The notes: generated from the sequence alone by a model not told the origin. Numbered from the stretch's first letter, positions 8,360 to 17,518 are shown. The stretch is DNA of 64,000 nucleotides from Rhodoblastus sphagnicola (GCF_002937075.1 NZ_NHSJ01000040.1:1-64000), one strand, 5' to 3'. Numbers and translations are program-made.

Positions 8360-10023
8360 TTCTCCCTCGCCATGGTTTTCCTTGCGCTGGCGATCACCGC
8401 ATCGCCGTCCTTCAAGAGTTTCTCCGCCCGCTCCAGATCGGCGTCCGTCGTATTGGCGTCGCCGGCGGGCTTGTCCTTGAACCCTCTCGCCGGCGGCCGG
8501 AACACCCGACCGGACACGTAGGCCGCCGCGTCGTAGAGCGGCTGGTCGCCCGGCGGCAATTGGGCGCGATCGACGCCGTCGAGCAGATGCCCGCTGCGCG
8601 CGGAGTCCGCGGCGCCCACAGCCGCCAGCGCGCCATAGACCGTCGCGCGCTGCCGCTCCGCCGAATCCACCGCGCTCAGCTCGCGCGCGCGGCCGGCGGC
8701 CATCGTCGCGAGATCGACATTGCCGACCACGGACGCGTTCTGCGCCACCGTCAGATAGATGTTGCGCTTGGTTTCTGGCGTGAGGCTTTCGACGAAGCCG
8801 TCGAGTTGGCTCCATTCCTCCAATTTGATCGACAAAGCGACGCGCGCCACGCCGAGCATGAACTGGCGCAGGAAATTCTCGGCATAGGGCGAAGCCCGGA
8901 ACCGCGCCCAATATTGCCGTCCCAGCGCGGCGAAGCGCTCATATTGGCGGTCTTCCGCCAGCAGCCCGACCTCGCGGCGCAACGCCGCTTCCTCCACCAG
9001 CCCGCCGGGCGCGAGCAGGCGCGCGACGTCGAGCTTGGCGATGGCGGCGGCGCGGTCGCGGCTCAACAGGATCGACTGGACGAAGGCCACCGACGGGCCG
9101 AGCGTGGGATCGAGCGCGAGCGGATCGAGCGTGAGCATGAAATCGCGGTCGGGCCCTTCGACATTTTCAAGATAGGCGATCGCCGCCTTCGCGATGGGCG
9201 CGTCGCGGCCAAAGAATTTTGGCCCCGCGAGCGCCTTGCGCCCGGCCTCCGGATTGCCGCCCCGGAGCAGATAGGAAATCAGCGCCTGGGTGTTTTCCTT
9301 CTTCTCCCAGGTTTCGGGCGGCGCATCGAAAATGGCGCGGCCGAGCTTGCGCAGGTGCTTGGGCATTTCCTTGAAAGCCGCGCTGTCGCCGGCCGAGACC
9401 TGCTCTTGAAGGTCCTGGAGATGGCGCACCATGATCTCGATTTCGCTCGGCGGCGGCAGCGGCGGCAGCGGCACGATGGCGACCTTCTCGCCGCCGCCGC
9501 CGCCGCCTTCATGACCGCCTTCCGCGGCTTTCTCGCCATGCGCTTCGACGCTCTGCGGCTGTCCTTCCGGCTTCGCGCCCTCGGCTTCCGCCTTCCGGCC
9601 TGCCTCCGGCGCGGCGGGGCGCCCCGCTTCGCTCTGCGCCACGACTTCGGGCGCTCCCTTGACCATGCGCCAGGCGAAATAGCCGCCGCCCCCAAGGCCG
9701 GCGAGGAGAACAACGCCCGCGACCGGAACGAGCACGCGGGCCTTGCCCTTGAGCTTTGGGAGGACTCCCTTGCCCTTGGGCTTGTCTTCGCCGGGTTCGT
9801 CGTCCTCCAGCGGCGGCGGTTCGACCGCGACAGCGGCGAGTTCGACCTCGGCCTCGAGCTCGGCCTCGTCCTCGACCTTCGCCTTCTTCTTCAGAAATTT
9901 CGGCAGCGGCAATTTCGGCAGCGGAAGCTTGGGCAGCGAGATCTTGGGAAGCGAAATTTTGGGCAGCGAAATTTTGGGCAGCGCGAGTTTCGGCAGCGAG
10001 AACTTCAGCTTCGGGATTTTCAT
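8356..10023 (-). CDS. motC: Motility protein MotC with an N-terminal LPK-repeat tail
   Basis: The protein has 555 residues. Residues 1-48 consist of a Lys/Pro repeat (SLPKI units), 49-90 are acidic and Pro/Lys-rich, and about 95-118 form one membrane helix (VLVPVAGVVLLAG). The rest is the periplasmic MotC domain, which in Sinorhizobium meliloti binds MotB and controls flagellar speed. S. meliloti MotC is exported with a cleaved signal, whereas this version looks membrane-anchored with a cytoplasmic tail. Both ends overlap neighbours by four bases (motB and fliK). Residues 130-170 form an Ala/Gly/Glu-rich linker. Confidence 0.85.
   Translation of the reverse strand: MKIPKLKFSLPKLALPKISLPKISLPKISLPKLPLPKLPLPKFLKKKAKVEDEAELEAEVELAAVAVEPPPLEDDEPGEDKPKGKGVLPKLKGKARVLVPVAGVVLLAGLGGGGYFAWRMVKGAPEVVAQSEAGRPAAPEAGRKAEAEGAKPEGQPQSVEAHGEKAAEGGHEGGGGGGEKVAIVPLPPLPPPSEIEIMVRHLQDLQEQVSAGDSAAFKEMPKHLRKLGRAIFDAPPETWEKKENTQALISYLLRGGNPEAGRKALAGPKFFGRDAPIAKAAIAYLENVEGPDRDFMLTLDPLALDPTLGPSVAFVQSILLSRDRAAAIAKLDVARLLAPGGLVEEAALRREVGLLAEDRQYERFAALGRQYWARFRASPYAENFLRQFMLGVARVALSIKLEEWSQLDGFVESLTPETKRNIYLTVAQNASVVGNVDLATMAAGRARELSAVDSAERQRATVYGALAAVGAADSARSGHLLDGVDRAQLPPGDQPLYDAAAYVSGRVFRPPARGFKDKPAGDANTTDADLERAEKLLKDGDAVIASARKTMAREK
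9898..9999 (-). repeat. Tandem 15-nt repeat encoding ISLPK units in motC
   Basis: About seven tandem units of 12-15 bases encode SLPKLA/LPKIS/LPKLP. Three adjacent units are nearly identical in DNA (CTGCCCAAAATTTCG on the minus strand), which suggests recent slippage or recombination. The repeat keeps the frame. Confidence 0.8.
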
Positions 10024-11207
10024 GACGGCGCCTTGCGCAACAGGATTTCAATGCGGCGGTTTTCAGCCGACTCCGGCTGGGCGGGATTCGCGGGCTTGCG
10101 GTCGGCGTAACCTTCAATGCGTTCGAGGCGCCCGGCGTCGAGACCGCCACGCATGAGCATGAACTGCGCCATTTCCGCGCGTGACGCCGACAGCCGCCAA
10201 TTGTCCGTGGCGGCGCCGTTGCGGAACGGCCGCGAATCGGTATAGCCGCGCAGCACGATGTCGCCCGGCCGCTTCGAAAGCATCCGCGCGATGCGCTCCA
10301 TCAGATGCACCATCTTCGGATTGGGCGCCGAGGATCCCGATTCGAACATGCCGAACTTGTCGTTGTCGGTCAGGCTGATCAGCAAGCCTTCCGAAGTCGC
10401 CTTCACGTCGAGTTTCGGCTGATTGTCGCCAACCTCGTATTTGGCGGCGGCGGCGATCTGCTTTTGCAGCGCGTCCACGTCAGCCTTGACCGCCGCTTCC
10501 TGCGCGGCTTGCGCTGTCTGAGCCGCCTGGGCCGCCTGCTCGGCCGGCGTGGGCGGGGCTTTCCCCTTCTGCCCGGATTTGGCGGCTTCGCCATCCTTGG
10601 GCGGCGTCTCGGCCTTGGCGGGCGCGGGCGGCGTCATCGGCCCCTCCTCGTCCGCCGCCTCTTCGGCGTCGTCGGCGGCGCCCTCGGCGGCGCGGAACGG
10701 ATCGCGATAGGCGTCGGCCGAGCCGGTCTCGGCGGCTGAACCCGATTTGCCGTTCTTCTTTTCCACCGGGGCCTTGCCGGCGATCTGCTCCAGCGCGGCA
10801 TAGGGATTCTGGAACAGGGTTTCGTCGTTCATCAGCGCCTTGGCGTTGATGTCCTTGACGGGGTCCTTGCCCTTCTGCTCCATCTTGCCTTCCTTCTGTC
10901 CCTGCGGCGGCGCCTTGTCGGGCTCGCCCTCATTGACCGGAGGCTTGTCGTCGGCGGGTTTTTCGTCGCGGATGCCGCGCTTGTTCTTGGCGAAATCCTC
11001 CATCTTCACCGGATTGAAATAGCGGGCGATGATGGTCTGGCTGTCCTTGTTGGTGGAATTGAGAATCCACAGCACAAGAAAGAACGCCATCATCGCCGTG
11101 ACGAAGTCGGCGTAGGCGATCTTCCAGGCGCCGCCGTGATGGCCCTCTTCGTGTCCGCCATGGCGGCGGACAATGATGATTTCCTGTTGTTCGGCCTCTT
11201 CGCTCAC
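10020..11207 (-). CDS. motB: Flagellar stator protein MotB
   Basis: The protein has 395 residues. The N-terminus is His-rich; residues about 31-50 are the single membrane helix YADFVTAMMAFFLVLW, with Asp34 at the position of the proton-binding Asp of MotB. A plug-like segment (RYFNPVKMEDF) follows, then a long Pro/Ala/Lys-rich linker (80-225), longer than in E. coli MotB, and an OmpA-like peptidoglycan-binding domain (about 270-395, with LRGYTDSRPFRNG and RAEMAQFMLMRGG). It anchors MotA to the wall. It overlaps both neighbours by four bases. MotA is encoded 30 kb away on the other strand. Confidence 0.93.
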   Translation of the reverse strand: MSEEAEQQEIIIVRRHGGHEEGHHGGAWKIAYADFVTAMMAFFLVLWILNSTNKDSQTIIARYFNPVKMEDFAKNKRGIRDEKPADDKPPVNEGEPDKAPPQGQKEGKMEQKGKDPVKDINAKALMNDETLFQNPYAALEQIAGKAPVEKKNGKSGSAAETGSADAYRDPFRAAEGAADDAEEAADEEGPMTPPAPAKAETPPKDGEAAKSGQKGKAPPTPAEQAAQAAQTAQAAQEAAVKADVDALQKQIAAAAKYEVGDNQPKLDVKATSEGLLISLTDNDKFGMFESGSSAPNPKMVHLMERIARMLSKRPGDIVLRGYTDSRPFRNGAATDNWRLSASRAEMAQFMLMRGGLDAGRLERIEGYADRKPANPAQPESAENRRIEILLRKAPS

Positions 11208-11956
11208 GAACCGCCCTCCTGCTCACCGTCAGGCGGCAGCGCGCCCAGAGCCTGCATCCAGGCCGCAAGTTGGGTTTCGATGATCGTGTCCTCGGCGCGC
11301 ACGCGCACGTCGATGCTGTCGCTCATCGCATAGGAGATCGACGCGGACCTTCCCTCGAACTTGCTCTTCAAGGCGTCGAGCAGATCGGGGGGGCCGCTGA
11401 TTTCGAACAAGACGTTGGCGCGCGAGGCGAACAGGACTTCGAGATTTTCCACCAGGGAATCGGTGACGCGGGTGATCACCGCCTGGTTGAGGAACGGCCT
11501 GAGAATGTTGGCGACGATTTGCGCGCAGCGCGTTTCGAAATCGGCGAGCGCGGCGCGATGCGCCTCGAACAACCGCTCGCCCTCGGTTTCCACCCATTTC
11601 CGGCGCTCGCGCGCCGCGTGCGCCTCGACCTCCTCGCGCAGATCGGCGCGCGTCTCGGCCAATTCCCGGCGCGCCGCCTCCCGTCCCTCTTCGAAAGCCG
11701 TCAGCAGGCTTTGCTCGAGTCGTTGCGACGGGGTCGGGCGCGGATCGGCAAGACGCGGCTCCACGCGGCCGTCCTGGCGCGCGTCCGGCGTTTCGCTCCT
11801 GCGCAGCAGAGGCGACATCCGCGCCGCCTTTTCATCCGCTGTGCGCTTTCGCGGCGGCGGCCAGGATGGCGACGGCGCGGGGGGAGCGGCCTCCGGCTCC
11901 GGTGCGGCCGCCGCCTGGTGGCGCGCCAGATACTCGGCGAACGGAACCGGCTTCAT
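11204..11956 (-). CDS. fliH: FliH-like flagellar export ATPase regulator
   Basis: The protein has 250 residues from MKPVPFAEYL; the ATG overlaps the fliF stop as ATGA. Residues 1-75 are Pro-rich; 80-150 are a charged helix (LLTAFEEGREAARRELAETR), as in FliH and SctL stalk proteins; the C-terminal 90 residues match the globular end. FliH binds FliI and docks it to the export gate and C ring. The gene sits directly after fliF, a usual place for fliH. Sequence similarity to classic FliH is weak, so the name rests on architecture and position. Confidence 0.7.
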   Translation of the reverse strand: MKPVPFAEYLARHQAAAAPEPEAAPPAPSPSWPPPRKRTADEKAARMSPLLRRSETPDARQDGRVEPRLADPRPTPSQRLEQSLLTAFEEGREAARRELAETRADLREEVEAHAARERRKWVETEGERLFEAHRAALADFETRCAQIVANILRPFLNQAVITRVTDSLVENLEVLFASRANVLFEISGPPDLLDALKSKFEGRSASISYAMSDSIDVRVRAEDTIIETQLAAWMQALGALPPDGEQEGGS

Positions 11957-13590
11957 GCGCGCTCTCCGTGACGAATCCATTGTTTCAGGATCGCGGCCGC
12001 CTGGACCTCATCCAGGTCCACCATCTGCTCCATCCTCTTCTGCGGGCTGCGGTTGCGTTTCGCATTGAGGTCTTCGAGCAGAGCCTGTTCCTCGGCGCTG
12101 TCGCCGATCAGATTGGGCTCGATTCTGCCATCGGGCCTGCCAGCGCCGCCGGCGAGCGCGAGCGCGCCTTCGCCGCCGAGAGTCTCGCGCATGTCGATCA
12201 GCGCGCGCGTCGCCGGACGCAGGCCGACGAAGACGACGAGGGCGGCGACGCCGAGCAGGGCCAGGGCGCTGATGATGCTGCCAAACTGGCGCAGCAGCAC
12301 GTCCACGACCGGCAGCGGCGGCGCCGGCTCAAGCTCCTTGCCGCTGTCGACGAAATCCACCGCCGAGATCTTGATTACGTCGCCGCGATCCTTGCGCAGC
12401 CCGGCGGCGGAGGACACCAGTTGCTCGATCTCCGCCACCTGCTTGTCGATGGCCTCCGGCGTCGCCTTGTCGCCGAGCGTCGAGACGATGCCCTGCTTGT
12501 TGATCAGCACGGCGACGGAAAGGTTTTCTACGGCGTAGCCGTTCGAGACGGTGTTGGTGATCTTGGAGGAGAGCTCGAAATTGGTCAGATCCTCCTTCTT
12601 GTTGCTTTCCTCGTTGGCCTGCTTGCCGTCGCCCGAGGAGGCGCTGGGCTGCGGCACGTTGCGGCCGACCGACGTCGGCGACTGCGTGGACGTGTTCTGA
12701 GAATTCTGCGTTTCCTTGATGGTGCGCACCGAGCGCTCGACGCGCGACTCCGGATCGTAGGTGGTCTGCGTCGTCTCCTTGCGATCGGTGTTGAGCCGCG
12801 CGGCGACGCTGATCTGGAAATTGCGCAAGGAGAGATAGGGCGCGAGCGTGCGGCGGATGTTGTTCTGGATCTCCGTCGATACGTTTTTCTCCAGCGTCAG
12901 CATCTTGGTCGGGCCGCCGTCGACGCCGTCCGAACCCGAGGCCAGCAACGTGCCATCGACGTTGAGAACCGTCACCTGGTCCACCGTCATGGAGGGAACG
13001 GCGGAGGCGACGAGGTGGCGAACCGCCTGCGCGATCAGCGCATTGTCCTGTCCCTCGGTGCGCAGCACGATGGAGGCGGACGGCGGCTGCTTGGCGCGGC
13101 GGAACGAGCCTTCGTCGGGCATCACCAGATGCACCCGCGCCGCCTTGACGCCGCGCATGGTCTGGATGGTGCGCGCCAGCTCGCCTTCCATCGCCCGAAG
13201 GCGCGTCACCTCCTGCATGAAGGAGGTGAGGCCGAGCGATCCGAGCTTGTCGAACAATTCATAGCCCGTGCCGCCGGAGCGGGGCAGCCCCTGCTCCGCC
13301 AGCAGCATCCGGGCGCGGGCGGTGTCGCCGTAAGCGACATAGACCGTCGCGCCATCGGCGGAGACGTCGAAAGCGACGCCCGACTCTTTTAGCGCGGCGC
13401 CTATGCGGGAGACGTCCTGTTTGTCGAGGCCCGCATAGAGAATATCGTTGGTGGGCCGGCTAAGATAATAGCCGGCGCCGCCGATCATGCCAAACACGAT
13501 GAGGCCGATCGCAGCCAGCAGCGACAGGCGGCGCGGCCCGAGCGCAAGCAGATTTGACAACAGACGGTCGACTTGTTCTCGGGCGCTCAT
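11953..13590 (-). CDS. fliF: Flagellar MS-ring protein FliF
   Basis: The protein has 545 residues. There is an N-terminal membrane helix (about 20-42), then a YscJ/FliF ring-building domain (LYAGLDKQDVSRIGAALKES and GYELFDKLGSLGLTSFMQEV), a long periplasmic part with a Ser/Asn/Gln-rich loop, a second membrane helix near 445-465 and a cytoplasmic FliG-binding tail ending in DEVQAAAILKQWIRHGERA. FliF forms the MS ring that nucleates the basal body. It is the first gene of fliF-fliH-motB-motC-fliK-sltF. The recurrent GCAAG motif lies 34-56 bases upstream. Confidence 0.95.
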   Translation of the reverse strand: MSAREQVDRLLSNLLALGPRRLSLLAAIGLIVFGMIGGAGYYLSRPTNDILYAGLDKQDVSRIGAALKESGVAFDVSADGATVYVAYGDTARARMLLAEQGLPRSGGTGYELFDKLGSLGLTSFMQEVTRLRAMEGELARTIQTMRGVKAARVHLVMPDEGSFRRAKQPPSASIVLRTEGQDNALIAQAVRHLVASAVPSMTVDQVTVLNVDGTLLASGSDGVDGGPTKMLTLEKNVSTEIQNNIRRTLAPYLSLRNFQISVAARLNTDRKETTQTTYDPESRVERSVRTIKETQNSQNTSTQSPTSVGRNVPQPSASSGDGKQANEESNKKEDLTNFELSSKITNTVSNGYAVENLSVAVLINKQGIVSTLGDKATPEAIDKQVAEIEQLVSSAAGLRKDRGDVIKISAVDFVDSGKELEPAPPLPVVDVLLRQFGSIISALALLGVAALVVFVGLRPATRALIDMRETLGGEGALALAGGAGRPDGRIEPNLIGDSAEEQALLEDLNAKRNRSPQKRMEQMVDLDEVQAAAILKQWIRHGERA

Positions 13591-13623
13591 TCCTGATTCC
13601 GGTGCGGGGTCATATTTGCACTG

Positions 13624-13646
13624 GCATCATCGCGGCCCAAACTTGC
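13624..13646 (-). promoter_or_regulatory. GCAAG-type flagellar upstream motif before fliF
   Basis: On the minus strand this contains GCAAGTTTGGGCCGCGATG. It is nearly identical to the element before the sugar C-methyltransferase gene (19519-19541; 22 of 23 bases) and related to elements before flgB, flhA, flgJ and a flagellin. The binding factor is not known; FtcR or a promoter are candidates. Confidence 0.6.
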
Positions 13647-13781
13647 GCGGAGGTTTTGAAGCAACTTTTCCGAAAGGTCGCACCCGAGCCGGATGCGCAG
13701 GATTGGCGCAAGCTCGGCGCCATTCAATCATGGCCACGCTGGGCCACGTCCCGGCGGATTCGGACAGACCAAGGGGATGCA

Positions 13782-14462
13782 ATGTTGCCGGTGACGATCG
13801 TCAGCGCCACGCGCTACAATCAGGCGAGCTTTTTCCAGAATTCCGCCCTGGGCCGCTGCCTGCAAACCTATGCGGCCTTTGGCGTCAAATCGCGACTCTT
13901 CTTCGAGAACAAGCGCGGGCTCGGCGTCTGCTACAATGAAGCGATCGCGGAAACGATCGACGAGGAAGAAATCCTGGTTTTCGTCCACGACGACGTGATG
14001 ATCGCGGACTTCTTCTGGGTCGACAAGCTGATGCTGGGCTTGAGCAAGTTCGACGTGATCGGTCTCGCCGGCAACAAGCGCCGGGTCGCGCGCCAGCCCG
14101 CCTGGGCTTTCGTGGATGAAAACTGGACCTGGGACGATCGCGCCAACCTGAGCGGCATCGTCGGTCACGGCGAAGGCTTTCCCTGCAATCTCGACGTCTA
14201 CGGCGACGTGTTCCAACCCCTGAAGCTGCTCGACGGCGTGCTGCTCGCCGCGAAAAAGAAGACCTTCTCCAGAAATGGCGTGCGGTTCGACGAACAGTTC
14301 AAGTTCCATTTCTACGACATGGATATCTGCCGCCAGTTCGAGGAGAGAAACCTCAGCATGGCCGCCGCGCCGATGGGCGTGATTCACCGCAGCGGCGGCG
14401 GCTTCGGCGGAGAGGAATGGCGCGCGGGCTATCAGAGCTATCTGGAGAAGTGGCGCGACTGA
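13782..14462 (+). CDS. Glycosyltransferase, GT-A (GT2-like) family
   Basis: The protein has 226 residues from MLPVTIVSAT. It has the pattern of a small GT-A enzyme: a Rossmann-like start, VFVHDDVMIADFFW with the Asp pair expected for metal and nucleotide-sugar binding, LLDGVLLAAKK, then FHFYDMDICRQFEER, which fits the conserved (E/D)D region near the catalytic base. No membrane helix is seen. It is divergent from fliF and convergent with the deoxysugar operon. Its donor is unknown; the adjacent GDP-sugar enzymes suggest a GDP-deoxyhexose. A start farther upstream in the same frame is possible but would cover the fliF promoter. Confidence 0.75.
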   Translation: MLPVTIVSATRYNQASFFQNSALGRCLQTYAAFGVKSRLFFENKRGLGVCYNEAIAETIDEEEILVFVHDDVMIADFFWVDKLMLGLSKFDVIGLAGNKRRVARQPAWAFVDENWTWDDRANLSGIVGHGEGFPCNLDVYGDVFQPLKLLDGVLLAAKKKTFSRNGVRFDEQFKFHFYDMDICRQFEERNLSMAAAPMGVIHRSGGGFGGEEWRAGYQSYLEKWRD

Positions 14463-14463
14463 T

Positions 14464-14562
14464 ACGAAATCAAGAATGATTCATTGTTGATTTCGTATTC
14501 CGCTCGCGCGGAATTCCGCGCGAGCTGTTTTCGCGGGTTGCGAAGCGATCTCGCGGAAACCG
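14464..14562. repeat. Intergenic structured repeat, family 2, copy A
   Basis: This element contains CGAAATC...GATTTCG, a perfect palindrome CTCGCGCGGAATTCCGCGCG (plus AG), then GTTGCGAAGCGATCTCGCGG ending in AAACCG. Related copies lie at 45021-45140 (inverted) and 46733-46847. It separates two convergent genes. Confidence 0.8.
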
Positions 14563-14593
14563 TATGTTTCGAGCGGGCCAGCTTCGAATCATT

Positions 14594-15541
14594 TCACCCG
14601 GCGCCGGTCGTCGCCGCGAGTTCGGCCTCGACCATTTCGCGAATCAGATCCTGAAAGGATGTCGTCGCGGACCAGCCCAACAGGCGGCGCGCCTTGGCGG
14701 GATCGCCGCGAAGCTCGCGCGTCTCCGCGCGACGTTCGGGCAGGTCCGCAAACACCACGTGACGTCTGAAATCCAGGCCGACCACCGCGAAGGCGGCTTC
14801 GCAAAGCTCGGCCACACTGTGCGTCACCCCTGTCGCCACGATGAAATCCTCGGCGTTCTCGGTTTGCAGCATCAGATGCAGCGCGCGCACGTGATCCCTG
14901 GCGTGACCCCAGTCGCGCCGATGGTCCGCCGGACCGAGGTGCAGGATTTCGCCCGAGCCGCGCGCGATTCGCGCAACGGCTTGCGCGACTTTCCGGGTGA
15001 CGAAATGCGCCGGCCGCAACGGGCTTTCATGATTGTAGAGAATGGCGCTACAGGCGAACAGGTTCTTCTGGTCGCGATAGGCGCGAACCATGTGCATGGC
15101 GTAAACCTTGGCCGCGCCATAGGCGTTGCAGGGGGAGACGGGCGTGGTTTCGGTCTGCGGCGTTTCCGAGGCGGCGGCGAAGATCTCGCTGCTCGACGCC
15201 TGACAGAACCGCGACCGTGGCGAAACCTGATGGATCGCCTCCAGCATGCGCGCAACCGCCAGACCGTTGATGTCGCCGCTCTGGATCGCATCGTCGAACA
15301 GTTGCGCGCTCGAAGCGCGCGCGGCGAGATTATAGACCTCGTCGGGCTGTAATTGCGCAAGCACGGCTCGGATGGCGTCGAAGCTGGTCAGGTCCAGATG
15401 CAGCAACCGGCCGCGATAGTCCGCGTCGGACACGGTTGTCCGATGGGTCGCGCCGAACACCTCATAGCGCTCGCCCAGCAGCAAATCCGTCAGATAGGCG
15501 CCGTCCTGGCCCAACGCACCGATCACCAGCGCCCGCTTCAT
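14594..15541 (-). CDS. GDP-mannose 4,6-dehydratase-like SDR (second paralogue)
   Basis: The protein has 315 residues and is an extended short-chain dehydrogenase. It has GALGQDGAYL for NAD(P) binding, PDEVYNLAARASS, a YGAAK motif with catalytic Tyr and Lys, SSSEIF, and [18 protein letters not shown], which is typical of the GDP-mannose dehydratase group. It is shorter than and divergent from the gmd next to it. It may act on the same GDP-sugar, for example as a 4-reductase or epimerase, but its motifs are nearer to Gmd than to RMD or GMER. It is the last gene of the minus-strand operon starting at 19497, 48 bases after gmd. Confidence 0.75.
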   Translation of the reverse strand: MKRALVIGALGQDGAYLTDLLLGERYEVFGATHRTTVSDADYRGRLLHLDLTSFDAIRAVLAQLQPDEVYNLAARASSAQLFDDAIQSGDINGLAVARMLEAIHQVSPRSRFCQASSSEIFAAASETPQTETTPVSPCNAYGAAKVYAMHMVRAYRDQKNLFACSAILYNHESPLRPAHFVTRKVAQAVARIARGSGEILHLGPADHRRDWGHARDHVRALHLMLQTENAEDFIVATGVTHSVAELCEAAFAVVGLDFRRHVVFADLPERRAETRELRGDPAKARRLLGWSATTSFQDLIREMVEAELAATTGAG

Positions 15542-15589
15542 TGTCGCTCCCCGGCGCCGGCGGCTCCGCCCTCATGCGGATTCCGCGTA

Positions 15590-16681
15590 TCACTCGAAAT
15601 GTTCAGCGTATTTGAAGCCGTTGTTCCTCACAAGCTGATCGCGCTTGGCCTCGGCGAGATCCGCCTGAACCATTTCGCTGACCAGCTCCTCGAAACTCGT
15701 CTCGGGGCTCCAGCCCAGCTCGCGGCGCGCCTTGGTGGCGTCGCCGAGCAAGGTTTCCACTTCCGCCGGGCGGAAGTAGCGCGGATCGACCTCGACGACG
15801 CAGGCGCCGGTTTGCCAGCAATAGGCTTTCTCATCCAGCCCCGACCCCTCCCAGCGCAGCGGCATGCCAAGCTCGCGCGCGGCGAGATCGACGAAATCCT
15901 TCACGGAATGCTGCGCGCCCGAGGCGATGACGAAATCGTCGGGCGTGTCATGCTGCAACATCATCCACATCGCGCGAACGTAGTCGCGCGCGTGTCCCCA
16001 ATCGCGCCGGGCGTGTACGTTGCCGAGGAAAAGGCGCTCCTGGATGCCGAGTTTTATGCGCGCCAGCGCGCGCGTGATCTTGCGCGTCACGAAGATCTCG
16101 CCGCGCACGGGCGATTCGTGATTGAACAATATGCCGTTGCAGGCGAACATCTGGTAGGATTCGCGATAGTTCACCGTCATCCAGTAAGCATAAAGCTTGG
16201 AGGCCGCATAGGGCGAACGCGGGTAGAACGGCGTCTTCTCGTTTTGAAGCGGCTCCTGCACCAGGCCGTAAAGTTCCGATGTCGAAGCCTGGTAGAATCG
16301 CGTCTTGCGTTCCAGGCCGACGATGCGGATGGCCTCAAGCAGGCGCATGGTCCCGAGACCATCGGCGTTGGCGGTATATTCCGGCTGCTCGAACGACACG
16401 GCCACATGGCTCTGCGCCGCAAGATTGTAAATCTCGTCGGCCTGGGTGCGTTCGACGATCCGGATCAGGCTCGACGAATCCGTCATGTCGCCATAGTGCA
16501 GCGTCAGGTCATTGCCCTGCGTGTGCACGTCGTGCAGCAGATGGTCGATGCGATCCGTGTTGAAGAGCGAGGCGCGGCGGCGCACGCCATGCACCGCATA
16601 ACCCTTGGCGAGCAGGAACTCCAGCAGATAGGCGCCGTCCTGGCCGGTGACGCCCGTAATCAATGCGGTCTTCTTCGCCAT
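15590..16681 (-). CDS. gmd: GDP-mannose 4,6-dehydratase
   Basis: The protein has 363 residues from [10 protein letters not shown]; the TTG at 16696 is less likely. It has the full Gmd signature: [59 protein letters not shown] with catalytic Tyr and Lys, [10 protein letters not shown] and [19 protein letters not shown]. It converts GDP-D-mannose to GDP-4-dehydro-6-deoxy-D-mannose, the precursor of fucose, rhamnose, perosamine and branched 6-deoxy sugars. In this operon it probably feeds the C-methyltransferase at 18253. Confidence 0.95.
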   Translation of the reverse strand: MAKKTALITGVTGQDGAYLLEFLLAKGYAVHGVRRRASLFNTDRIDHLLHDVHTQGNDLTLHYGDMTDSSSLIRIVERTQADEIYNLAAQSHVAVSFEQPEYTANADGLGTMRLLEAIRIVGLERKTRFYQASTSELYGLVQEPLQNEKTPFYPRSPYAASKLYAYWMTVNYRESYQMFACNGILFNHESPVRGEIFVTRKITRALARIKLGIQERLFLGNVHARRDWGHARDYVRAMWMMLQHDTPDDFVIASGAQHSVKDFVDLAARELGMPLRWEGSGLDEKAYCWQTGACVVEVDPRYFRPAEVETLLGDATKARRELGWSPETSFEELVSEMVQADLAEAKRDQLVRNNGFKYAEHFE

Positions 16682-16692
16682 GGTTGCGCCGA

Positions 16693-17484
16693 TCAATGGG
16701 TTGCGGAAACGTTCACGTCATCCGACAAGACGACGTTGTGACCGAAGCGCGCGGGGCTTGCGCCCAGCTCGATACGCTTGAAGATCAGGAAACTGTGCAG
16801 GCGCTCCAGCAGGAAGCCGGCCGAGCGCCGCTGAGAACCCGATCGCGGAATGAAATGGCGCGAATGGAGAAACTGCGCGGCGGCTTTCAGAATCTGGAAG
16901 GTCCAGTTATAGCTGTCCTTGCTGAAGACCCCGATGTTGCACGAGGGAATGTGGTTCTGCACGCTCAGAAAGCTCGCCGCCTCCGTCGCATTCAGGATCC
17001 GGCTCTCCACCAGGAAGTTCACGAAGTTCAGGAGATCCTCGAGGACGTGGTCCAATGCGTACTGGCCGAGCATTTTCCCCGCGAAGCCGATCGGCGTGTT
17101 GAACAATTCCTGTTGCGTCGTTCGATCGAAGGCCGCGTCGAAAGCGCCGAGTTCATCGGCCCTGATGGTGGTCGCGTAGGGCAGATTGACCGAACGCCGG
17201 CCGACGGTGGGCGCGTCCGCCGCGACAAGGCGGCGATAGTGAAAAATCCGGATGAAGGCGCAATCGGGCGTCAGCTCGCCGAGATGATCGAGGATCCAGA
17301 TCAACTGGCCGTATTCCGACAAGGCGCCGCCGTTCGGACCGAAAAGGTTGTCGTCGACGATCGCCAGACGTTGCGCGCTCGCGATCAACTTCGGCGCCAC
17401 CATCAAGTCGATGTGGCGCGCGTAATCCGCCGGGAATGGCACATGCCCGAGGCAGACATTCAGCGTGTTCGTTGTCATGGTCAT
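16693..17484 (-). CDS. Unrecognised protein of the sugar operon
   Basis: The protein has 263 residues from [10 protein letters not shown]. It is soluble with no signal peptide. It starts with a beta strand and loop ([13 protein letters not shown]), has an early pattern [20 protein letters not shown], then [11 protein letters not shown] and a later hydrophobic helix. The pattern vaguely resembles capsule-type glycosyltransferases of the DUF4422 kind, but I do not recognise it with confidence. It lies 11 bases upstream of gmd and 34 bases downstream of the FkbM-like gene, so it is part of the operon. A transferase or modifying enzyme is likely. Confidence 0.6.
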   Translation of the reverse strand: MTMTTNTLNVCLGHVPFPADYARHIDLMVAPKLIASAQRLAIVDDNLFGPNGGALSEYGQLIWILDHLGELTPDCAFIRIFHYRRLVAADAPTVGRRSVNLPYATTIRADELGAFDAAFDRTTQQELFNTPIGFAGKMLGQYALDHVLEDLLNFVNFLVESRILNATEAASFLSVQNHIPSCNIGVFSKDSYNWTFQILKAAAQFLHSRHFIPRSGSQRRSAGFLLERLHSFLIFKRIELGASPARFGHNVVLSDDVNVSATH

Positions 17485-17518
17485 GATGGCGCCGATGTTT
17501 GGATGGCCTCGCGGCCGT

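Noticed and set aside
7960-10110. Plus-strand open frame of 716 codons opposite motC and fliK
   Set aside because: Antisense to motC, which has a good start, overlap and membrane helix; the translation is Arg-rich low complexity.
13554-13781. Upstream extension of the GT-A glycosyltransferase frame
   Set aside because: It covers the fliF promoter motif and start, and has a composition unlike the rest; the Met at 13782 fits GT-A starts.
14464-14562. Intrinsic terminator interpretation of the family 2 repeat
   Set aside because: It has strong palindromes but no T-run, and copies in other contexts show that it is a repeat first; termination remains possible.
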